Positions 46,932-56,336 of a DNA stretch of 64,000 bases are shown one piece after another. The number at the start of each line of letters is the position of its first letter. The stretch's first letter is position 1. Origin of the DNA: Saprospiraceae bacterium (GTDB lineage Bacteria; Bacteroidota; Bacteroidia; Chitinophagales; Saprospiraceae); contig JADJXD010000001.1 of NCBI GenBank assembly GCA_016715985.1, positions 2,232,001-2,296,000 on the forward strand. Reading direction: 5' to 3'. A program made the translations under genes and the position numbers. The notes under the pieces are model-generated. The model had not been told where the DNA came from and ran no database searches. It saw only the letters and a list, made by a program, of their open reading frames with translations.

Positions 46932-46955
46932 GCAATCGTTTGCACAATCGTTTGT
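46932..46955. promoter_or_regulatory. Two abutting LacI-type operators
   Basis: GCAATCGTTTGC (46932-46943) is followed directly by ACAATCGTTTGT (46944-46955). Each 12-mer is one change from the perfect palindromes GCAAACGTTTGC and ACAAACGTTTGT, the usual shape of a LacI/CcpA-family half-site pair with a central CG. They sit 29 bp before the start codon of the LacI-type gene, which suggests autoregulation and possibly control of susC. Confidence 0.7.
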
Positions 46956-46984
46956 TGTTGATAAATTATTTTTAATTTTAACCC

Positions 46985-47983
46985 ATGAACAGAATAAATA
47001 TAAAGGAACTTGCAAAAATGCTCTCCCTAAATCCTTCGACGGTTTCACGGGCTCTGTCTGATCATCCGGATATCAGTGCTGCTACTATAAAAAGGGTCAA
47101 AGATGCTGCGATTGAATTTAATTATATACCAAACTTACATGCCAGGTATTTCAGAAAAAAAAGTTCCGGTCTTCTTGCTCTGATACTTCCCGAATTTAAC
47201 ATGTTTTTTACACATAGTCTTATGAATGGAATTCATGCTGCAATTGAGCATACTAATTATTCCCTGATTGTATTTTTCAGCAATAACAACAAAAAGAAGG
47301 AGGTTGAAATTATACAACACTGCCTGAGCTGGGCAGTTGACGGAATACTGATGTCCGTATCATTTCAGACTGAAAATGCTGATCATATACTTCAGTTGCA
47401 AAATGCCCAAATTCCGGTTGTTCTTCTTGACAAAGTGATTGTTACAGAAAACATACCGACTGTTACAATTAATGACAGGGAAGCAGCTTATAACGCCACA
47501 CGAAATCTGATCGATAATGGTAAAAAAAATATTTTGGGAATATTTGCCAATCCTTCTCTTGATATTACCCAAAAAAGAAAAATGGGTTTTGAAGATTCAC
47601 TTCGGGAATCTTCTATTCAGATTAATGAATATGATACTGTTTATGTAAATAATCCAACAGAAACTGTCGGACTTTTGGAAAAAAAACTCAGGAATACCCC
47701 ATATAATGGAGTGTTCATTATGTCAGATGAATTATTGATGCATTCTTATCATGTACTCCGAAAACTAAATCTTTATCCTAACCAAATCAGTATTACAGCA
47801 ATCAGTGATGGCATTTTACCATATCAGCTTTATCCGGCAATTACACATATCAAGCACTCAGGATATGAAATAGGCAATAAAGCCGGAGAGCTTTTACTTA
47901 TGATAATTGAAAATAAGCCGGACTTGAAAGAAAATATAATTGTCAAAACAAATCTGGTGGAGTTACATTCGGTTTCATTATAG
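46985..47983 (+). CDS. LacI/PurR family transcriptional regulator
   Basis: A 332-residue regulator. The N-terminal helix-turn-helix is INIKELAKMLSLNPSTVSRALSD (two pieces, residues 4-26) with the hinge helix HARYFRKKSSG near residue 52. The periplasmic-binding-protein-like sensor domain covers about 60-332, with LLDKVIVTENIPTVTINDREA and DNGKKNILGIFANPS. It is divergent from susC, and two operator-like boxes lie 29 bp upstream. LacI-type control of a SusCD locus is known in Bacteroidota and often responds to a simple sugar; here the effector is unknown. Confidence 0.92.
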   Translation: MNRINIKELAKMLSLNPSTVSRALSDHPDISAATIKRVKDAAIEFNYIPNLHARYFRKKSSGLLALILPEFNMFFTHSLMNGIHAAIEHTNYSLIVFFSNNNKKKEVEIIQHCLSWAVDGILMSVSFQTENADHILQLQNAQIPVVLLDKVIVTENIPTVTINDREAAYNATRNLIDNGKKNILGIFANPSLDITQKRKMGFEDSLRESSIQINEYDTVYVNNPTETVGLLEKKLRNTPYNGVFIMSDELLMHSYHVLRKLNLYPNQISITAISDGILPYQLYPAITHIKHSGYEIGNKAGELLLMIIENKPDLKENIIVKTNLVELHSVSL

Positions 47984-48013
47984 TTGTCCGAACTAATAGC
48001 TAATAGCCATAAG

Positions 48014-49258
48014 CTAATGGCTAAAATCAATTTTCGCGAGATACCAGAACCAACCCGTCATAAAGCCATATACAAAAAGAGATAGTTGGGTTTCAAAATG
48101 TGTTTCATATAACAAACTCACAGCTACAGGAATAAAGTAAGCCAGAAAAAAAACATTATTTCTCAATTCTCTATAAAAAAAAGGAATAAATATGTTTGCC
48201 AATAATATTAACAAACCTATCAAACCACCACCTGCCCAATAGACAATAACCTGACTGATCGGTAAAAATCTATTTCCTAAAGGTATTTCAGGAGTATTTA
48301 CTTCATACCAGTTTTCTACCGTCCTATGCAGATTTATAAAACCTACTCCACTGACCGGATCAGCTTTGACGATATCGAGACCCGCTTTTAAAGAATTGAA
48401 ACGTATCGCATCACTAAGCCCTTCTCTGTATTCACCTTTTATATAAAATGAAAAATCATAAATTGTATAATTGACTCTCTGTTGAAAAGATGGCATCACC
48501 TGATAAGCTAGATAAGGTAAGAGTAGAAACAGTGGTAAAAACCATAAAATCCTGTATTTTCTTTCCTTCAGTAAATAATACACTATTACAATAAATATAC
48601 TGAAATACAACATTATTAAACCGGTCTTAGACCCCAAAATATGAAGAAAGACAAACTGAATAAGAATGTAGCCAATCAATAAGTATTTGACATATTTTTT
48701 TTCTCCTTTTACAATTTGATAAAAAGCAATCAAACAACTAATGACCGTCATCCAGCTAATCCGTATATGATCCTTATATGCGAGGACACGCAAAACTTTT
48801 GCAACTTTATAATCAAGATGCACCATCTCCATATTATTAAAATAAAGCCAAAGACTGAAGATAGTAGAGTATGCCATTACTGCAATTATACCATAATTCA
48901 CTATTCTAACCCATTTCTTATCAGGTTTCCATGTCCAGATAAACACCGGCAAAAGAATTAATACACATTTCATCAATCCTCTCCCTGAGATAAAATCAAA
49001 CCCATTCCAGTAAAGATCCGTCAGAATGACTACTGTAGGGAGTGCCAGAAAAGAAAGGATCCAATAATTTTTCCAAAGTGGATAAGTCTTTTTAAAATTT
49101 GCAAGTACAAATATCCCTGCGAAAAAAAAACCAATATTGGAAACCACTTTTGAACCTAAAAACCCGGTTAACAATGCAGTAACTGACAATACAGCCAGAA
49201 ATGACCACCTTGTTTGACAGGTTTGATTGGTTATTGTATTATCCACTTGAAAGTCCAT
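48014..49258 (-). CDS. O-antigen ligase/polymerase-like membrane protein (Wzy_C)
   Basis: A 414-residue protein with about ten to twelve helices. The large loop before the last helices contains SGVGFINLHRTVENWYEV near residue 300 and the RFNSLKAGLDIVKADP string before it, which is the Wzy_C pattern (G-x-G-x-x-N/H). HIRISWMTVISCLIAFY and GSKTGLIMLYFSIF are also typical of O-antigen ligases. It starts 3 bp after mrdA, in the place where Bacteroidota usually have rodA, but RodA motifs are absent. Likely role: joining or polymerising a lipid-linked glycan. Confidence 0.82.
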   Translation of the reverse strand: MDFQVDNTITNQTCQTRWSFLAVLSVTALLTGFLGSKVVSNIGFFFAGIFVLANFKKTYPLWKNYWILSFLALPTVVILTDLYWNGFDFISGRGLMKCVLILLPVFIWTWKPDKKWVRIVNYGIIAVMAYSTIFSLWLYFNNMEMVHLDYKVAKVLRVLAYKDHIRISWMTVISCLIAFYQIVKGEKKYVKYLLIGYILIQFVFLHILGSKTGLIMLYFSIFIVIVYYLLKERKYRILWFLPLFLLLPYLAYQVMPSFQQRVNYTIYDFSFYIKGEYREGLSDAIRFNSLKAGLDIVKADPVSGVGFINLHRTVENWYEVNTPEIPLGNRFLPISQVIVYWAGGGLIGLLILLANIFIPFFYRELRNNVFFLAYFIPVAVSLLYETHFETQLSLFVYGFMTGWFWYLAKIDFSH

Positions 49259-49261
49259 AAA

Positions 49262-51136
49262 TTATTCCAGAAAATTATCATTGCGGTATGGGAGATCTAT
49301 CAGGATTCCTTTAAACATTTTTTCTTCCAGATATTTTCTTTCCGTCATTATGGTCCCGTTTATATGTTTTTCTATCATAAGACTGGCAATAGGTGCTGCC
49401 CATTGTGCTCCGAATCCTGCATTTTCAACAAATACGGCAATAGCGATTTTTGGTTTATCTTTTGGAGCGAATCCAAAAAAAACGGAATGGTCTTTACCGT
49501 GTGGATTCTCAGCGGTTCCTGTTTTTCCGCATATGTGGAGTCCAGGTACATCTGCAATCCGGGCAGTACCGGAGGTGACAACTCTTTCCAAACCATCAAT
49601 AACATAAGGAAAATACTTCGGATCGATTCTGACTTTTCTCATCGTTTTATAATCAGTAGGTATTGGTCTCCCCGATAAGAACTTTTTGATAAAGTGCGGA
49701 GTATAAAAATATCCTCTATTTGCTAATATAGCTGCAAGGTTTGCCATTTGTACAGTTGTAAGCTGTAACTCTCCTTGTCCGATCCCCAAGGACAATACCC
49801 AGGCAGATCGCCAACCTGCTGCTTCTTTGTGGTACAATCTGTCATAATATTCTGAAGTAGGTATCAATCCCTTGTTTTCATAACTGTAATCTAATCCGAG
49901 CCGCTCCCCCAAACCAAAATCTTTCAGATAGCTGACTAATGTATCCAATCCTAATCCTGGCTTTTTGTAACCATACTGGTCCAGAAATTCTCTGATAAGC
50001 TGAAAGTAATAAGTATTGCAGGAGTATTGGACAGCAGCACTGATGTTGGTGGCTGGTGGGTGTGCATGACATTTTTGAACTTTTGTTGCACTCAGTCGGT
50101 AGAATCCCGGACAATAGATTGTTCTGGATGGCCATGTAGTTTGTTTTTGCATTGCAATCAAAGACAGGATGGGCTTAAAAATTGAACCCGGCGGATACTT
50201 GCTGGATACAGCTCTGTTATTCAGGGGACGATTGATAGTGTCGTTCAATAAAATACCCATTCCAAGCCCTCTTCTTTCATCCAGATTCAAAATATTCGGA
50301 TCATAAGCCGGTGCACTGATCATCGCCAGGATTTCACCTGTATTAGGGTCGATAGCAACAATGGCGCCTCTTTTATTTAACATCAGACTATCACCATAAG
50401 CCTGAAGTTCCAGATCAATAGATATCTGCATATCTTCTCCGGAGATTGCAAGTGAATCCAATCTTCCGTTATCAAAAGAACCTACCTGCCGACCTCTGTT
50501 ATCTTTTAGGATATAATTGACTCCTTTTCCGCCCCCTAATACCCTCTCATATGCAGATTCCAGCCCGGACTTTCCAATAAAATCTCCTGGTAAATAATAT
50601 CCTTCAGAGTTTTCTACTGTTTTTTTATCTACTTCACCGAGATAGCCCAAAACATGGGCAGCAAAGTGATGTGGATAACCGCGAATACTTCTTTCTGATG
50701 CATAAAATCCGGGAAATTTATACATGTGTTCCTGAAATATTGCAAACTGTTCGGGACTTACCTTGGACAAAAACACAAAAGGAAGTGATTTGCTGAACAA
50801 ATGGCTGGACCAGTCTTTATTCAGATTTTCAATAAAAGTTTTTTTGTCTATACCCAGTAATGCACAAAATTCTATAGTATCCATTGCAGGATTTACTTTA
50901 TTGTACACGGCAGTTATCACATAAATGGGTTTATTGATTACCAGACCCTTTTCATTTCTGTCATAAATCAATCCTCTGGATGGATAAACCAGACTTTTTT
51001 CAAGGGTTGTTCGCCTTGCTTGTTCCTTATATTTGGATGTAAATAACTGTAACTGCGCTATCTTAAAAATAAGTACTGCTGAAGCTATTATAATAAAATA
51101 AATAATAAAATACTTCCTATCCGCAAGTCTTTTCAT
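49262..51136 (-). CDS. mrdA: Penicillin-binding protein 2 (MrdA)
   Basis: The transpeptidase of the elongasome. It has 624 residues from the ATG at 51136, which overlaps the mreD stop in TGATG; a TTG one codon earlier is less likely. It has one N-terminal helix (about 8-27), a dimerisation domain, and the transpeptidase with PGSIFKP (Ser318, Lys321), YSCN (Ser372-Asn374) and CGKTGTAEN (Lys538-Gly540). Residue 346 onward has the CPGFYRLSATKVQKCH two-Cys stretch seen in many PBP2s. Confidence 0.95.
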   Translation of the reverse strand: MKRLADRKYFIIYFIIIASAVLIFKIAQLQLFTSKYKEQARRTTLEKSLVYPSRGLIYDRNEKGLVINKPIYVITAVYNKVNPAMDTIEFCALLGIDKKTFIENLNKDWSSHLFSKSLPFVFLSKVSPEQFAIFQEHMYKFPGFYASERSIRGYPHHFAAHVLGYLGEVDKKTVENSEGYYLPGDFIGKSGLESAYERVLGGGKGVNYILKDNRGRQVGSFDNGRLDSLAISGEDMQISIDLELQAYGDSLMLNKRGAIVAIDPNTGEILAMISAPAYDPNILNLDERRGLGMGILLNDTINRPLNNRAVSSKYPPGSIFKPILSLIAMQKQTTWPSRTIYCPGFYRLSATKVQKCHAHPPATNISAAVQYSCNTYYFQLIREFLDQYGYKKPGLGLDTLVSYLKDFGLGERLGLDYSYENKGLIPTSEYYDRLYHKEAAGWRSAWVLSLGIGQGELQLTTVQMANLAAILANRGYFYTPHFIKKFLSGRPIPTDYKTMRKVRIDPKYFPYVIDGLERVVTSGTARIADVPGLHICGKTGTAENPHGKDHSVFFGFAPKDKPKIAIAVFVENAGFGAQWAAPIASLMIEKHINGTIMTERKYLEEKMFKGILIDLPYRNDNFLE

Positions 51137-51657
51137 CAATATTTAGTTTTGAAAATATACTGGGATAAAACTATCACTATCAATGAAGGGAAAAAGCTAA
51201 ATACAGTATTTAAAAAAATATCTAATATGAATACAAATGAAAATGCTTCAACACTGAAATAAAAAAACAAGTGAATAAAAAGGCAAATGCTGATATATGA
51301 CACAAACCACCCGATTCCCATCGTTTTTAAAGTAGGAGAGTCGTCCGTATTATAGCCTTCATAGGGTTCGAGAAGAGCAATAAATAAATTGCGTATATAA
51401 GCCGTAAATACCAATGCACTCGCATGTATTCCAATAGAGTCATAAAAAATATCCACAATCAATCCGGTAATAAATGCCAAAATCAATAATACACCTTTTG
51501 GCGTTTTAACAGGAAGAAGTAATATAAATAAAGGGTATATCAGAAAGTGTGCATAACCCAGTCCTTCCGTGCTGAATGATATACGCTTGAATATCAACAC
51601 TTGTGCAAGTATAATGATAAAAAAACGTATTATATTTACGGAAACTACTTTATTCAT
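51136..51657 (-). CDS. mreD: Rod shape-determining protein MreD
   Basis: A 173-residue inner-membrane protein with five helices. It is recognised mainly by position between mreC and mrdA and by family topology; the string YPLFILLLPVKTPKG and FITGLIVDIFYDSIGIHA near residues 40-80 match MreD. It overlaps mreC by 8 bp and mrdA by 1 bp, so translation is coupled. It helps anchor the elongasome. Confidence 0.9.
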   Translation of the reverse strand: MNKVVSVNIIRFFIIILAQVLIFKRISFSTEGLGYAHFLIYPLFILLLPVKTPKGVLLILAFITGLIVDIFYDSIGIHASALVFTAYIRNLFIALLEPYEGYNTDDSPTLKTMGIGWFVSYISICLFIHLFFYFSVEAFSFVFILDIFLNTVFSFFPSLIVIVLSQYIFKTKY

Positions 51658-52474
51658 ATTTTACCTCGGCCTCTAAAGATATTTGTTCTGCTGCAAACCT
51701 ATTCTGGACGACATAAGCATATTTAATATTGCTCAACTTGTTAAATAATTTTACAGTAATTGAAAAACTGTTGCTACCAGGCTCTATTATAAATCTTTCG
51801 ACTTTACCCACCAGAATTCCTTTAGGGAACATGGTTGAATATCCACTGGTTATAATGGTATCTCCAATTGATACTTCTTCGTGCTTCGGGATGGATTCAA
51901 GGGTCATGCGAAGAGGGTCCAGATTTTTCCAGACAAGATTGCCGGTACCATTTTTTCCTTTTATAGCACAACTTATCCTGGTCTGAGAATTTAAAATACT
52001 CATAACATGTGCATAGTTTGTACTGACATTTCTTACGATACCTACAATCCCCTTATTGGATGATATGACTCCCATATTTGGTCTTATCCCTTCCCGACTT
52101 CCTTTACATAGTGTTATATGATTATTTCTGAGATGAATTGTGTTATTGCATATGGTACTGGAGATAAGATTATATTTAGAGTAAATGGAATCAGATTCAG
52201 GAATAATATCTGTTGCGTAATCAAGTAAGATAAGATTTTCAATAAGGGTAGCGTTTTCCCTCATCAGGCTATCATTTATATTTTGCAAATTAAAATAAGA
52301 TGACAGGTTTTCTGACTTTGCTGCCAGCTTCGCAACATATACATTGGAAGAGTTGAGAAGGATTTCTCTTTGTGATTTATTGTAATTGATGATCAGTGAA
52401 AAACAAAACATCTGAAGCCCAATAAATAATAAATGGGCACCGTATTTTAAAAAAAGTTGTAAGACATTGTACAT
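51650..52474 (-). CDS. mreC: Rod shape-determining protein MreC
   Basis: A periplasmic scaffold of the elongasome. It has 274 residues: one N-terminal helix (about 12-28), a coiled coil (about 35-90), and a beta-domain with CKGSREGIRPNMGVISSNKGIVG and GDTIITSGYSTMFPKGILVG, the standard MreC motifs. It overlaps mreD by 8 bp and begins 21 bp after mreB. Confidence 0.94.
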   Translation of the reverse strand: MYNVLQLFLKYGAHLLFIGLQMFCFSLIINYNKSQREILLNSSNVYVAKLAAKSENLSSYFNLQNINDSLMRENATLIENLILLDYATDIIPESDSIYSKYNLISSTICNNTIHLRNNHITLCKGSREGIRPNMGVISSNKGIVGIVRNVSTNYAHVMSILNSQTRISCAIKGKNGTGNLVWKNLDPLRMTLESIPKHEEVSIGDTIITSGYSTMFPKGILVGKVERFIIEPGSNSFSITVKLFNKLSNIKYAYVVQNRFAAEQISLEAEVKYE

Positions 52475-52495
52475 TAAGTACCGGTTATGAAATCC

Positions 52496-53527
52496 TTAGA
52501 TACTTTTTCTATCTATCAGAAATGAATATTTATCAGAATTTTTTAGTGCGAGACCCGTACCTCTCACCACGGCTCTTAGTGGATCGTCCGCCACAATTAC
52601 ATTCAGTTTTGTTTTATTGGACAGTCTTTTGTCAAGGCCTCTCAATAATGCGCCTCCTCCAGTGAGATACAGCCCTGTTTTGAAAATATCTGACGAAAGT
52701 TCCGGTGGCGTATCTTCGAGTGCTTTAAGTACCGCTTCTTCAATTTTCATAATGGATTTGTCCAAAGCTTCTGCAACCTCTGTATGATTTGTAAACACTT
52801 GTTTTGGAATTCCGGTCAGCATATCACGCCCATTGACAGCATACTTGGCAGGAGGATCAGCTAAATCTGTGATTGCCGCACCACAATTTATTTTAATTTG
52901 TTCAGCAGTACGTTCTCCTATCAGAATATTGTGCTTTCTTTTCATGTAGTCGATGATATCATTTGTAAATTCATCACCGGCTATTCTGATAGACTGATCA
53001 GTAACTATCCCGGATAATGCAATCACCGCAATTTCTGTTGTTCCTCCTCCTATATCTATCACCATGTGCCCGATGGGTTCCTCAACATCTAATCCTATTC
53101 CCAATGCTGCTGCCATTGGTTCGTGTATAAGATATGTCTCTTTTGAATCTACATGATCTGCTGAATCAAATACAGCTCTTTTTTCTACTTCAGTGATACC
53201 TGATGGAATGCAAATTACCATTTTAAGATGGGTAAAAAATCTTCTTTTCTCTCCAATCATATTTATCAATCCCTGAATAAGTGCTTCTGCTGCTTGAAAG
53301 TCAGCGATAACACCGTCTTTCAAAGGTCTCACGGTCTTAATATTATCATGTGTTTTTTCATGCATTTGCATTGCTTTGTTGCCTACAGCGATAACCTCAT
53401 TGGTATTCCTGTTAATGGCAACAATGGATGGCTCATCAACCACAACTTTATCATTTTGTATGATCAGAGTATTTGCAGTACCTAAATCTATGGCTAACTC
53501 CTGCGTAAAAAAACTAAAAAATTTCAT
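52496..53527 (-). CDS. mreB: Actin-like rod shape protein MreB
   Basis: A bacterial actin that guides lateral wall synthesis. It has 343 residues. The nucleotide-binding phosphate loops are ELAIDLGTANTLI (residues 10-22) and MVIDIGGGTTEIAVIALSG near 160. IPSGITEVEKRAVFDSA and the adenosine motif LTGGGALLRGLDK near 290 are present. The N-terminal MKFFSFFT is a membrane-binding amphipathic start. It is the first gene of the mreBCD-mrdA transcript; a TACTTTTG box lies at 53582-53589. Confidence 0.97.
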   Translation of the reverse strand: MKFFSFFTQELAIDLGTANTLIIQNDKVVVDEPSIVAINRNTNEVIAVGNKAMQMHEKTHDNIKTVRPLKDGVIADFQAAEALIQGLINMIGEKRRFFTHLKMVICIPSGITEVEKRAVFDSADHVDSKETYLIHEPMAAALGIGLDVEEPIGHMVIDIGGGTTEIAVIALSGIVTDQSIRIAGDEFTNDIIDYMKRKHNILIGERTAEQIKINCGAAITDLADPPAKYAVNGRDMLTGIPKQVFTNHTEVAEALDKSIMKIEEAVLKALEDTPPELSSDIFKTGLYLTGGGALLRGLDKRLSNKTKLNVIVADDPLRAVVRGTGLALKNSDKYSFLIDRKSI

Positions 53528-53581
53528 TTAATTATGATTGATATATCTGTTCAGTAAATATCGGTTTTTTAAATCAAGTTG

Positions 53582-53589
53582 CAAAAGTA
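53582..53589 (-). promoter_or_regulatory. -7 promoter box (TACTTTTG) of the mre operon
   Basis: TACTTTTG followed by C on the minus strand fits TAnnTTTG and gives a leader of about 48 nt before the mreB ATG. An upstream TTTG lies only 12 bp away, too near to be a standard -33. The same octamer is found before the glycosyltransferase (4818) and the inactive M16 gene (55025). Confidence 0.5.
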
Positions 53590-53726
53590 ATATATTTCAG
53601 TCAAATTTGTATAATCTTTTGATTTATAAGCTTTAAATATTTGAGAAAGACGTTTTATTATCAATCTTGTATTCACAAACAACTCACTGAGAGTCAATAT
53701 GATGAAATTGTGTTTCATATTGAAGT

Positions 53727-55007
53727 TTACAATTCCGGTTGCAGAATGACTTCAATCATCTTATCCCTCTGAAAATAATTTTGAGCTACATTTCTGATTC
53801 TTTCGCTTTTCATTTCTTTTATCTCAGTTATAAATGCTTCAAAGTCTGAAATTTTCATTCCTGTTAGGATCAAAGACCTGATAAATCCTGATACATTCAA
53901 AGGACCATCCAAAAAATTAAGAAAATTGCCCATAACATAATTTTTTACCATGCTCAGCTCTTTGGCAGGCACCTTTTTTTCACACAATACATCCATTTCA
54001 TAATAGATAGCTTCGAGAGTCTGGTCAATAAAATCGGAATTCAATTCGGTGCTTACATAAAAACAGCCATCATGTATCATCTGGTCCATACTACTGAAAA
54101 TATCATAAGTGTAACCAGCTTTTTCTCGAATATTTGTCATCAATCTGGATCCAAAGTAGCCTCCGAAAATGGTATTAAGCATAAAAAATGCTGCATGATC
54201 AGGATGATTTCTGTTAAATAACCTACAGCCTGATTTGATCGCACTCTGATGCTCATTCGGACTATAAATCCGGAACTGCTTCTGATCGTTTTGGGTAATG
54301 GCAACTTTATATTCCTTCTTTTTACTTTCCTTGGTATTACTTCCGAAAAATTTTACTATCTGTTCAATGACGGAAGTAGTGGTTTTACCGCTTATAAAAA
54401 TCAGGCAATTATCTGACCCGTAATATTCATCAAAGTGTTCGAGCAATACAGATCTGTCAAGATTCAGATAATCTTCCACTTCACTATTATACCCATAGGG
54501 ATGATTTTCACCAAAAATTTCTCCTGTAATTTTTCTGTAGGTGAGTACATCATTTTTTGATAATTCTTCGAGAAGTTTCTGAATATTTGATTTTTTAAAT
54601 TTGTCAATTTCATCAGCATCAAAGAGCGGTTCGCTATACATTTCACTTATTACCGGCAGTATTTCACTAAAATGTTTCGTCAGCGTGTAAACCGTTGAGT
54701 AGGAAAAATCCATATTGGATGCCGATTTGATACTGGCGCCATAATAATCTATTTTATCCGCTACCTGAGCTGAAGTCATACTTTTGCTGCCTTCCCGCAA
54801 CAGCATGGCTGTGGCTCGGGCAGCCAACCGATGATTCTCAACCGTTCTGCCGGCTAAATGAACAATTTCCATCTTTAGAATATCCTGCGTCCCGCTCTTA
54901 ATTTCAATAAGCCTGGTTTTATTGGGTAGTAAGTATTCATTATAATCAGGAACTGAAAGGGATTGAATATTTTTTATAATGGGTGCTATGCTTCTGTCTG
55001 TTTTCAT
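53727..55007 (-). CDS. M16 family protein, non-catalytic subunit
   Basis: A 426-residue M16B protein in which the zinc motif is lost: the place of HxxEH reads ATAMLLREGSK near residue 66. The fold is otherwise intact. The C-terminal half has GYFGSRLMTNIREKAGYTYDI near 285, the Arg/Tyr substrate-binding loop that catalytic partners often lack. Such subunits pair with an active M16B protein. The only candidate in the window is at 24039-25277. A TACTTTTG box lies at 55025-55032, 18 bp before the ATG, and the gene stands alone. Confidence 0.88.
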   Translation of the reverse strand: MKTDRSIAPIIKNIQSLSVPDYNEYLLPNKTRLIEIKSGTQDILKMEIVHLAGRTVENHRLAARATAMLLREGSKSMTSAQVADKIDYYGASIKSASNMDFSYSTVYTLTKHFSEILPVISEMYSEPLFDADEIDKFKKSNIQKLLEELSKNDVLTYRKITGEIFGENHPYGYNSEVEDYLNLDRSVLLEHFDEYYGSDNCLIFISGKTTTSVIEQIVKFFGSNTKESKKKEYKVAITQNDQKQFRIYSPNEHQSAIKSGCRLFNRNHPDHAAFFMLNTIFGGYFGSRLMTNIREKAGYTYDIFSSMDQMIHDGCFYVSTELNSDFIDQTLEAIYYEMDVLCEKKVPAKELSMVKNYVMGNFLNFLDGPLNVSGFIRSLILTGMKISDFEAFITEIKEMKSERIRNVAQNYFQRDKMIEVILQPEL

Positions 55008-55024
55008 TTATTGGATGCTTGCCG

Positions 55025-55032
55025 CAAAAGTA
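55025..55032 (-). promoter_or_regulatory. -7 promoter box (TACTTTTG) of the inactive M16 gene
   Basis: TACTTTTG on the minus strand followed by C, ending 17 bp before the ATG. On the other side of this 207-bp gap a plus-strand TATTTTTG (55090-55097) is a possible -7 box for dnaN, which would give a leader of about 110 nt. Confidence 0.45.
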
Positions 55033-55214
55033 TAACACTTTGTGTAAAAACTCTTAAAAACTTATATTAGGTTATTTGATACTTTACGTTATTTTTGTGC
55101 CTTAATGTGTTTGAGTGAATTAATCCACAGAATTTTTCATTTCATTTTATCGAAATTCGAAATCAGGAAAATCTTAAATTCACAAACACCCAACTTTTAT
55201 AAAAATCGAACAAT

Positions 55215-56330
55215 ATGAGATTTGAAGTTTCGTCGTCAGAATTATTGCGACATTTGAATATTGCTGCCGGAGCTATCACAGTGAATCCTGTGCTCCCTAT
55301 TATGGAAGACTTTCTTTTTGATATTAAAAAGAATGTACTTACTATTACTTCTACCAATCTGGAGACTACCATAATCACAAGTCTGGATGTAACGGCTGAT
55401 GAAGATGGAGTCATCGCTATCACAGCCAAAATATTAACAGAAACCCTTAAGGCATTACCAGATCAGCCGATCACGATATCCGTAGATCCTGACAATAATG
55501 GGGTGAGAATTCTGTCTTCATTCGGAGCATACAAACTGGCTGGAGATGCACCGGATGACTTTCCGAATCCTCCGGTAGAAGATGATGTGGAAACGATCGC
55601 AATATCATCCAAAAAAATTCTAAAAGGAATCACTAATACCATTTTTGCAACGAGTAATGATGAATTACGACTTGCGATGACCGGTGTTCTGCTGCAGATA
55701 GATTTCAATAAACTACATTTTGTAGCGACAGATGCGCACAAACTTGTAAAATATACCGTTGGTAATCTGAATACAGATATTGCCAAATCATTAATAATCC
55801 CTAAAAAAGGACTTACACTTGTCAAGAATGCACTTTCTGAAGATGCAGATGTGAATGTTAGTTTTAATAAATCAAATATATTTTTTACGTTCGGTCGTAC
55901 TAAAATTGTGTGCCGACTAATTGATTCCAAATACCCTGACTATAATGCGGTTATTCCTGTTGAAAATCCCAATATCGCATTAATTAACAGAAAAGATTTC
56001 CAAAACTCACTCAAGCGTATTGCAATATATGCCAATAAGTCCACCAATCAGGTCATTCTGAATATTTCAGAAAAAAGTATGACTATCTCAGCACAGGATC
56101 TTGATTTTTCCAATGAAGCCACCGAGCAAATGAGTTGTAATTATGAAGGTGATGCGATGACCATTGGATTCAATGCAAAGTTTTTGGGTGAAATGCTTGC
56201 TGTGCTGGATACGGATGAAATCAGATTACAACTGTCATCCCCTTCGAGGGCTGGTATTCTGGTACCCACTGAAGAAGAAAGTGACGAGGCATTACTCATG
56301 CTCGTCATGCCTGTGATGATGGGTAACTAA
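55215..56330 (+). CDS. dnaN: DNA polymerase III sliding clamp DnaN
   Basis: The beta clamp that holds the replicase on DNA. It has 371 residues made of three similar domains. MRFEVSSSELLRHLNIAAG at the start, FVATDAHKLVKYTVG near 175, and the C-terminal LVMPVMMGN (hydrophobic cleft) are characteristic. It is not beside dnaA in this window. nadD follows after 6 bp. Confidence 0.96.
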   Translation: MRFEVSSSELLRHLNIAAGAITVNPVLPIMEDFLFDIKKNVLTITSTNLETTIITSLDVTADEDGVIAITAKILTETLKALPDQPITISVDPDNNGVRILSSFGAYKLAGDAPDDFPNPPVEDDVETIAISSKKILKGITNTIFATSNDELRLAMTGVLLQIDFNKLHFVATDAHKLVKYTVGNLNTDIAKSLIIPKKGLTLVKNALSEDADVNVSFNKSNIFFTFGRTKIVCRLIDSKYPDYNAVIPVENPNIALINRKDFQNSLKRIAIYANKSTNQVILNISEKSMTISAQDLDFSNEATEQMSCNYEGDAMTIGFNAKFLGEMLAVLDTDEIRLQLSSPSRAGILVPTEEESDEALLMLVMPVMMGN

Positions 56331-56336
56331 TCTGAC

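Noticed and set aside
47984..48020. Hairpin TAATAGC..GCTAATGGCTAA between two convergent genes
   Set aside because: It overlaps the end of the O-antigen-ligase-like gene, has no T tract, and is too imperfect to call a terminator.
55463..55930. A 155-codon minus-strand frame
   Set aside because: Antisense shadow of dnaN.
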